Shown one piece after another: positions 58,034-64,000 of a DNA stretch of 64,000 nucleotides. Origin of the DNA: Blattabacterium cuenoti (GTDB lineage: Bacteria > Bacteroidota > Bacteroidia > Flavobacteriales > Blattabacteriaceae); the NCBI RefSeq assembly GCF_014252275.1, contig NZ_CP059214.1, positions 403,637 to 467,636 on the forward strand. Direction: 5' to 3'. Within the stretch, counting starts at the first letter, position 1. Each line of letters starts with the position of its first letter. The translations under genes were made by a program, and so were the position numbers. Under the pieces are notes generated by a model. That model was not told where the DNA came from, did no database searches, and was given only the letters and a program-made list of their open reading frames with translations.

Positions 58034-59038
58034 ATGAGAATTATTACGGATAAAAATCAACATTCTATACGTATAGATAAATTTTTAATGAACAAACTAC
58101 AAAACATCAGTCGAAATCAGATACAAAAATTTTTAAAGTATGGAAATATTTATGTCAATAATCAAATAATTAAAAAAAATTACAAAATAAAACCGTTTGA
58201 TTCTATCGAATGCAAATTTTTTTCTTCTATAAAAAATGTGTTAGAACTAGAACAAAAAAATCTCCATGAGAAAATAATGAATAATATGAATATTATTTTT
58301 TATGAGGATAAAGATATTATTATTGTAAATAAACCATCTAACATGGTAGTTCACCCTGGATGTGGAAACGAAAAAAATACGCTGATACATTATATGATAC
58401 AACACCATCCTTATTTATCTAGATTAGATCGATTCGGATTAATTCACCGATTAGATAAAAATACTACTGGATTATTGGTTTTTGCTAAAAATATAGATAC
58501 TCAAAAATTTTTGAAAAAACAATTTCAATTAAAAATCATTAGAAGAAAATATATTGCATTAGTATGGGGGGATTTGAAAAATGAAAAAGGACATATAAAA
58601 GGATTTATTGGAAGAAATCCAAAAAATAGAAAAAAAATGATGGTATTTCCAGATAATAAAGAAATGAAAAAAAATAAAAAGTATTCTGTTACACATTATA
58701 AAGTTTTAGAAAGATTCAAAGATTTATATTTAACATGTGTTTCTTGTGAATTAGAAACAGGAAGAACTCATCAAATAAGAGCACATTTTAAACACTTAGG
58801 AAATCCTATCTTTGGTGATGAAGATTATGGAGGTAGAAAAATTTTTATGAAAAAAAGATATAAAAAAAAATACATTAAATTTTTTGATGATTGTTTGAAT
58901 CTATTAAAAAGACAAGCATTACATGCAATTTCTCTTCATTTAATCCATCCAAAATATGGAAAATGTTTTTTTTCTTGTCCTATTCCAAATGATTTTGATT
59001 ATGTTATTCAACAATGTCAACAATTTTTATTACAATAA
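58034..59038 (+). CDS. rluD: ribosomal large subunit pseudouridine synthase (RluD family)
   Basis: Makes pseudouridine in 23S rRNA. The N-terminal S4 RNA-binding domain (RIDKFLMNKLQNISRNQIQK) is followed by the RluA-type catalytic domain. It has NKPSNMVVHPGCG, the catalytic-Asp motif IHRLDKNTTGLLVFAK, and ELETGRTHQIRAHFKHLGNP. At 334 residues it is complete. RluD specificity is inferred from the S4 domain and neighbourhood. It overlaps the 3' end of mgtE by nine bases, tail to tail. Confidence 0.93.
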   Translation: MRIITDKNQHSIRIDKFLMNKLQNISRNQIQKFLKYGNIYVNNQIIKKNYKIKPFDSIECKFFSSIKNVLELEQKNLHEKIMNNMNIIFYEDKDIIIVNKPSNMVVHPGCGNEKNTLIHYMIQHHPYLSRLDRFGLIHRLDKNTTGLLVFAKNIDTQKFLKKQFQLKIIRRKYIALVWGDLKNEKGHIKGFIGRNPKNRKKMMVFPDNKEMKKNKKYSVTHYKVLERFKDLYLTCVSCELETGRTHQIRAHFKHLGNPIFGDEDYGGRKIFMKKRYKKKYIKFFDDCLNLLKRQALHAISLHLIHPKYGKCFFSCPIPNDFDYVIQQCQQFLLQ

Positions 59039-60413
59039 AGTTCCATGCAAAAGAGTATAAGATATTGAAAAATATATAATTAACCCTATTACATCAACAA
59101 TAGTTGCAACAAAAGGAGCAGATGAAGTAGCTGGATCTCCCTTAAATTTTTTAATAATAAAAGGCAACATTGATCCACTCAATGTTCCCCATAAAACTAT
59201 ACCAATAAGAGAAAAAAAAACAGAAATTCCAACAAGAATCCAATGTGGCCCATAATTAAATAATTTTGCATTATGCCAAACAACAACACGTAAAAATCCT
59301 GTTAATCCTAAAATACTTCCTAAGAAAAATCCACAAACAATTTCTCTTTTCATTACGATCCACCAATCTTTTATTTTTACTTCTCCTAAAGCCATAGCTT
59401 GAATAATTAAACTAGATGCTTGAGATCCACTATTTCCTCCACTTGATACTACTAAAGGAATAAATAAAGCAAGAACAACCGCTCTTTCTATTACACTTGA
59501 AAAGTTTTGCATGACTGTTGTTGTAAACATTTCTCCTATAAAAAGAAGTATTAACCAGCCTGCTCTTTTCTTTATCAAACTATATAATGGAATATTCATG
59601 TAAGATTGATTTAAAACTTCCACTCCTCCTATTTTTTGAAAATCTTCCCTATAATTTTCGTTTAATACCCAAAGTATATCATCTACAGTAACTATTCCAA
59701 GTAAATAATTGTAATGATCTACAACAGGTAATGAAACACGATTGTTCATGGAAAATATTTTGGTTGCCTCTTCTTCTGTATCAGTAACCTTTAGTGAAAC
59801 AGTAGATTTTTTTTTCATGATATAAGAGACTTTTGTTTTTGGATCAACCAATAAAAATTCTTTAATTTTAATATCGTCTATTAGTTTTCCTTTTTCATCT
59901 ATGACATAAATAATCTCTATAAAATCACTGTTTTTTACTTCTTTTCGTATATGATCTAATACATCTTGGACTTTCCAAGTTTTTTTTACTGCAAGATAGT
60001 AGGGAATCATCAATCGACCAACACTATTTTCTGGATAACCCAAAGATACCAACGTTTTTTTTTTTTCTTCTGGATTCAAATATTTAATTAAATCTTTGAG
60101 GAAATGATTGGGAAGATTTTCTAAAAAAGAAACACGATCATCTACAGATAGATTATTCAATAATTCCATTTTCTTAATCAAAGGTAATTGATCTATAACT
60201 TTTTTTTTAATAGTAAGATCTAATATTCTAAATATAGAAATAGATTTATAAAGATTTAATAATCTAAATATTTTTCCAACAAGAATAGGATTTTTATGAA
60301 TTATTTTAATTAATTCATCGATATTTTTGTTATTTAAAAATTTTTCATTTAAAAAATCATTTTTATTCTCATTAAACTTTTTTTTTTTTTTTAAAAAAAT
60401 TATTTTTAATCAT
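59030..60413 (-). CDS. mgtE: magnesium transporter MgtE, frame broken at an A15 tract
   Basis: Mg2+ channel of the inner membrane. The cytosolic N domain (ILDLTIKKKVIDQL, LSVDDRVSFLENLPNHFL), two CBS domains (PVVDHYNYLLGIVTVDDI), and the five-helix membrane domain with GGNSGSQASSLI and the TIVDVIGLIIYF signature are all present. Much of the N domain lies upstream of the first in-frame start (TTG 60181). The N-domain frame is open back to TGA 60412-60410 without any ATG. An ATG at 60413 in another frame is joined to it if one A is dropped from a run of 15 A (60378-60392 on the plus strand as T). This gives 460 residues, the normal size. The overlap with rluD is nine bases, converging. Confidence 0.82.
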
Positions 60414-60476
60414 TTATCTCCTTGTTCTAATTAAGAAAATATTAAAATTACATAATAAAATTTATTGTAATTTTTT

Positions 60477-63269
60477 ATGAAATATGTAAAAAAAATGGAT
60501 ACAGAATATAATTTTAGAAAAATAGAAAAATATTGGCAAATATATTGGGAAAAACATCATGTATTTCTAGGAGAAGAAAACAATAAAAAAAAATATTATA
60601 TACTGAATATGTTCCCATATCCATCAGGATATGGACTACATGTAGGACATTGTTTAGGGTATATATCTTCGGATATATATGCAAGATATAAAAGAATAAA
60701 AGGATATAATGTATTACATCCTATTGGATTTGATTCTTTTGGTTTACCTGCAGAACAATATGCTATTCAAACAGGAAAGCATCCATTAGATACAATTAAA
60801 GAGAATGAAAAAAAATATACTAATCAAATCAAAAAAATTGGGATATCGTTTAATTGGAATAGAAAAATAAGCACTAGTTCTCCTCAATATTATCGTTGGA
60901 CTCAATGGATGTTTATTCAAATTTTCCATTCTTGGTATGATAAAAATTACGAATCTGCTAAACCAATACATTTACTTATTCAAGAATTTAATCAACATGG
61001 AAATGTGTTAGTTAATGCTATAACTTCATATCAAGAAAAATTTAGTAGTACTACTTGGAAAAAATTCAATGTTCAAGAAAAAGAAAATATATTGCAGAAT
61101 TATCGATTAGCTTATTTATGTCAAAATATTGTAAACTGGTGTCCTTATCTTGGTACTGTTTTAGCAAATGAAGAAATAAAAAATGGAAGAAGCATAAGAG
61201 GAGGATATCCAGTTTATAAAAAAAATATGCTTCAATGGCATATAAGAATTAGTGCTTATGCAGAACGATTATTAAAAGGGTTAGATAATATTAAATGTTC
61301 TGATTCTTTAAAAAAAATTCAAATTCATTGGATAGGAAAGAAACATTGTTTTTCTATTTTTTTCAAAGTACGTCTTCATGAAAGTGAAGAAAAAATCATT
61401 GAATGTCTTCTTTTTGAACCTGAAAAAATATTCGGTATTACCTTTATCATTTTATCTCCATATCATCCTTTTTCAAAAAGGATAAGCACATCCCATAAAG
61501 ATAAAAAAAATGTATCAAAATATCTTTTAACCCATTTTCTCATAAAAAATAATTTTTCAAAAAGTATATCTGGAGTTTTTACAGGAAACCATGTTATACA
61601 TCCATTTACTAAAAAAAAAATTCCTATTTATATTAGTAATTTTTTTCCTTTAGATCATAGAACAAAATCCATGATAGGCATTCCAGGACATGAAAAAAGA
61701 AGTTACCAATTTGCAAAAAAATTTGGATTAAAATCCGTTAAAGTAGTGAAATTTTGCATAAAAGAAAATAAAAACATATGTATAAGATCTCATTTTTTAA
61801 ATGGACTTTCCTTGAATCAAGCGAAAAAAAAAGTCGTAAAAATTTTACGAGAATCTCTTATTCCAAAAAAAAGTTATAAAATTCATGATGCTATTTTTTC
61901 TAGACAAAGATATTGGGGAGAACCTATTCCAATTTATTTCGAAAATAACATCCCTAAAACTATTCCTGTTGATTATTTACCATTACTTCTTCCAAAAAAG
62001 AATCATTTTAATCATGAAAAATTACTAAAGAAATGGGCTTGGGATAAAAAGAAAAAAAGAGTAGTTGAAACCCATTTAATTGATCATCAAACAATCTTTC
62101 CTATAGAAACTAGTACTATGCCTAGTTGGGCAGGTTCAAGTTGGTATTTTTTGCGGTATATGGATGTTGAAAACAATAACTTTTTTATAGACAAAAAAAA
62201 AGAAATGTATTGGAAAAATATTGATTTATATATTGGAGGATCAGAACATAGTACTGGACATTTAATTTATTCTCGATTTTGGCACAAATTTTTAAAAGAT
62301 AGAGGTTGGGTACAAACAGAAGAACCATTTAAAAAAATATTAAATCAAGGAATGATTTTAAGTTATTCTTTTACTATATTGAAAGTGATTGGAAAAAATA
62401 TATTTGTATCTTATAATCTTAAAAATCGAAAAAAAACATTTTTCTTATTTCAAGAACTTTATATCAGTCATACTTGTATAAAAGAGAAAGATAAGTTAGA
62501 TATAAATCAATTTAAATATCATTATCCCGAATTTTACAATCCGATATTTATTCTCAAAAATGGAGAATTTTTTTGCAAAAGACAATTAGAAAAAATGTCT
62601 AAATCAAAATACAATGTAATTAATCCTGAATTAATTTGCGAACAATATGGAGCGGATACATTTCGTATGTATGCAATGTTTTTAGGTCCAATCGTTCAGT
62701 CTAAACCTTGGAGTTTACAAAAAATCATTGGAATAAAAAATTTCTTAAGAAAATTATGGAATTTATTTCATAAAAATGGAATTTTTCAAGTAAATGAAGA
62801 AAATCCAACTAATGAAGAATTTAAAATTTTACATACTTTAATCAAAAAAATTGAAAAAAAAATACAATTATTTTCCTTTAATACATGTATCAGTCATTTT
62901 ATGATTATGGTAAATCAATTAATTTTTTTAAAATGCAATAAAAGAAAGATCCTAGAACCCCTGATTCAATTAATTTCTCCTTTTGCTCCTCATATATCTG
63001 AAGAATTATGGATGAAATTGGGGAAAAAAAAATCTATTATTTATTTTCCTATACCTTCTCTTCAAGAACAATACCTTTTAAATGATAAACAAATAACATA
63101 TAAAATTATGATAAACGGAAAATTCAAATTTTTGGAAAAATTTGATAAAAAACTTAGTATGAAACAAATAGAAAAAAACATCCTAAATCATAAAAAAATA
63201 AAAAATACAGAAAAAAGAATAAAAAAATTAGTAATCATCCCAAAAAAAATAATTAATATTTTATATTGA
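60477..63269 (+). CDS. leuS: leucyl-tRNA synthetase
   Basis: Class I synthetase for tRNA-Leu. The HIGH motif is in GYGLHVGHCLGYIS, near residue 60. The CP1 editing domain occupies the middle, the STMPSWAGSSWYFLRYM block follows, and the KMSKS loop is KMSKSKYNV. The anticodon-binding helices and the C-terminal domain run to residue 930. ATG 60477 gives six extra residues before MDTEYNF; ATG 60495 is the family-like start. Divergent from mgtE with about 63 bases between. Confidence 0.97.
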   Translation: MKYVKKMDTEYNFRKIEKYWQIYWEKHHVFLGEENNKKKYYILNMFPYPSGYGLHVGHCLGYISSDIYARYKRIKGYNVLHPIGFDSFGLPAEQYAIQTGKHPLDTIKENEKKYTNQIKKIGISFNWNRKISTSSPQYYRWTQWMFIQIFHSWYDKNYESAKPIHLLIQEFNQHGNVLVNAITSYQEKFSSTTWKKFNVQEKENILQNYRLAYLCQNIVNWCPYLGTVLANEEIKNGRSIRGGYPVYKKNMLQWHIRISAYAERLLKGLDNIKCSDSLKKIQIHWIGKKHCFSIFFKVRLHESEEKIIECLLFEPEKIFGITFIILSPYHPFSKRISTSHKDKKNVSKYLLTHFLIKNNFSKSISGVFTGNHVIHPFTKKKIPIYISNFFPLDHRTKSMIGIPGHEKRSYQFAKKFGLKSVKVVKFCIKENKNICIRSHFLNGLSLNQAKKKVVKILRESLIPKKSYKIHDAIFSRQRYWGEPIPIYFENNIPKTIPVDYLPLLLPKKNHFNHEKLLKKWAWDKKKKRVVETHLIDHQTIFPIETSTMPSWAGSSWYFLRYMDVENNNFFIDKKKEMYWKNIDLYIGGSEHSTGHLIYSRFWHKFLKDRGWVQTEEPFKKILNQGMILSYSFTILKVIGKNIFVSYNLKNRKKTFFLFQELYISHTCIKEKDKLDINQFKYHYPEFYNPIFILKNGEFFCKRQLEKMSKSKYNVINPELICEQYGADTFRMYAMFLGPIVQSKPWSLQKIIGIKNFLRKLWNLFHKNGIFQVNEENPTNEEFKILHTLIKKIEKKIQLFSFNTCISHFMIMVNQLIFLKCNKRKILEPLIQLISPFAPHISEELWMKLGKKKSIIYFPIPSLQEQYLLNDKQITYKIMINGKFKFLEKFDKKLSMKQIEKNILNHKKIKNTEKRIKKLVIIPKKIINILY

Positions 63270-63285
63270 TAACAATTTATTCATA

Positions 63286-63305
63286 ATACAGGATGCTTTC
63301 TGTAT
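63286..63305 (+). terminator. weak hairpin after leuS
   Basis: ATACAG pairs with CTGTAT around an eight-base loop that can partly close, 16 bases after the leuS stop, with a T-run a few bases further on. It could be a leuS terminator or part of the gdhA leader. Confidence 0.3.
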
Positions 63306-63346
63306 CATGTCTAAATTTTTTTAGAAATGTGTAAAAACTTTTTTTT

Positions 63347-64000
63347 ATGTCAAAAAAAAACCAAAATAAAATTAATTCATATAGTTTTTTTAATTGTATA
63401 GAAAAAAATTTTGATAAGGCATCCCGATATCTCTCCATTGAACAAGGACTTTTAAACCAAATTAAATCGTGTAATTCCGTTTATAGAATTCACTTTCCTG
63501 TGAAAATAGGAAAAAACATTGAAGTTATTGAGGCCTATAGAGTTCAACATTCTCATCACAAACTTCCTTGTAAAGGAGGAATACGATACAGTACTAAAGT
63601 TAATCAAGATGAAATTATGACTTTATCCGCTTTAATGACCTATAAATGTGCAATAGTTGATGTTCCTTTTGGAGGAGCTAAGGGGGGGATTAAAATAGAT
63701 CCTCAAAAAATGTCGGAAGAAAATATAGAAACGATTACACGTCGTTATACTTTAGAATTAATTAAAAAAAATTTTATTGGTCCAGGAATTGATGTCCCTG
63801 CCCCTGATTATGGAACTGGAGAGAAAGAGATGAGTTGGATTTTTGATACCTTCTCATCGATTCGTCCAGGAGATATAGATGCATTAGCTTGTGTTACTGG
63901 AAAACCTGTCTCTCAAGGAGGGGTAAGAGGAAGAAAAGAGGCTACAGGACTAGGTGTTTTTTATGGAATCCGAGAATTATGTCAAATGAAGGAAGATATG
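63347..64000 (+). CDS. gdhA: glutamate dehydrogenase, 3' end outside the window
   Basis: Interconverts 2-oxoglutarate plus ammonia and glutamate. The first 218 codons are present and the frame is open to the window edge. Substrate-site Lys lies in [15 protein letters not shown]; the [14 protein letters not shown] loop, [16 protein letters not shown] and the [12 protein letters not shown] segment are all visible, marking the hexameric NAD-type form found in Bacteroidota. In Blattabacterium this enzyme, together with urease, is known to turn host nitrogen waste into glutamate. The start ATG 63347 precedes the AAA-rich SKKNQNK end. The coenzyme domain is not in the window. Confidence 0.95.
   Translation, partial: MSKKNQNKINSYSFFNCIEKNFDKASRYLSIEQGLLNQIKSCNSVYRIHFPVKIGKNIEVIEAYRVQHSHHKLPCKGGIRYSTKVNQDEIMTLSALMTYKCAIVDVPFGGAKGGIKIDPQKMSEENIETITRRYTLELIKKNFIGPGIDVPAPDYGTGEKEMSWIFDTFSSIRPGDIDALACVTGKPVSQGGVRGRKEATGLGVFYGIRELCQMKEDM

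Noticed and set aside
1-64000. CRISPR arrays, insertion sequences, prophage, toxin-antitoxin or restriction genes
   Set aside because: No direct-repeat arrays, transposase motifs, phage genes or paired small toxin/antitoxin frames were seen on either strand.

Overview
The window looks like a piece of the chromosome of an obligate intracellular, strongly AT-rich member of the Bacteroidota (Flavobacteriia). The best fit is Blattabacterium, the fat-body symbiont of cockroaches. The evidence is flavobacterial gene versions (DUF4290, a single PASTA protein beside ddl, an Asp-type MurA, RNase Y, a cytochrome b558-type sdhC), absence of Shine-Dalgarno sites, homopolymer-rich genes, tight packing with many overlapping gene ends, no rRNA genes, no mobile elements and no CRISPR. 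The glutamate dehydrogenase running off the right edge fits the nitrogen-recycling role known for Blattabacterium. The species assignment is inference from gene content; I could not run a search.

Layout. 1-5.1 kb: shikimate end step (aroC), tRNA modification (miaA), tRNA-Val, folC and glnS. 5.1-17.8 kb: one long minus-strand unit, tRNA-Thr-Tyr-Gly-Thr, tuf, tRNA-Trp, secE, nusG, rplKAJL, rpoBC, preceded by a textbook Bacteroidota promoter (TTG, 19 bp, TAGATTTG). 17.8-26.3 kb: lspA, ileS, mutS, tRNA-Gly, tRNA-Leu and guaB. 26.5-26.9 kb: a small, low-complexity predicted lipoprotein closed by a strong hairpin. 26.9-36 kb: minus-strand rplS, glmM, dnaB, accA, sdhBAC and a cysteine desulfurase. 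36-38.3 kb: rny and a roughly 500-bp gene-poor stretch with decayed reading frames. 38.3-42.8 kb: lpd, ung, ferredoxin, a degenerate ribD, aroE, rpsU and tRNA-Val. 42.9-52.5 kb: plus-strand recG, uvrD, CDF transporter, DUF4290, murA, greA, HIT, alpha/beta hydrolase and 5-formyl-THF cyclo-ligase. 52.5-64 kb: rseP, feoA/feoB with a possible Cys-rich companion, ddl, PASTA protein, rluD, mgtE, leuS and gdhA (partial).

The genes describe a core cell: transcription and translation, partial wall synthesis (glmM, murA, ddl, PASTA), respiration (sdhCAB, lpd), aromatic amino acid, folate and riboflavin steps, metal transport (Fe, Mg, CDF) and a reduced repair set (mutS, uvrD, recG, ung). I found no cassette resembling a defence island or other new system. 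The unusual material is in how genes are written. feoA and mgtE lose frame at a long A tract just after their ATG. glnS and dnaB have no ATG, GTG or TTG anywhere before their conserved N-termini. ribD has lost a zinc-binding Cys and its reductase signature. Two long perfect inverted repeats (27 bp and 20 bp arms) sit inside coding sequence. The lipoprotein at 26.5 kb is the best candidate for an undescribed gene.
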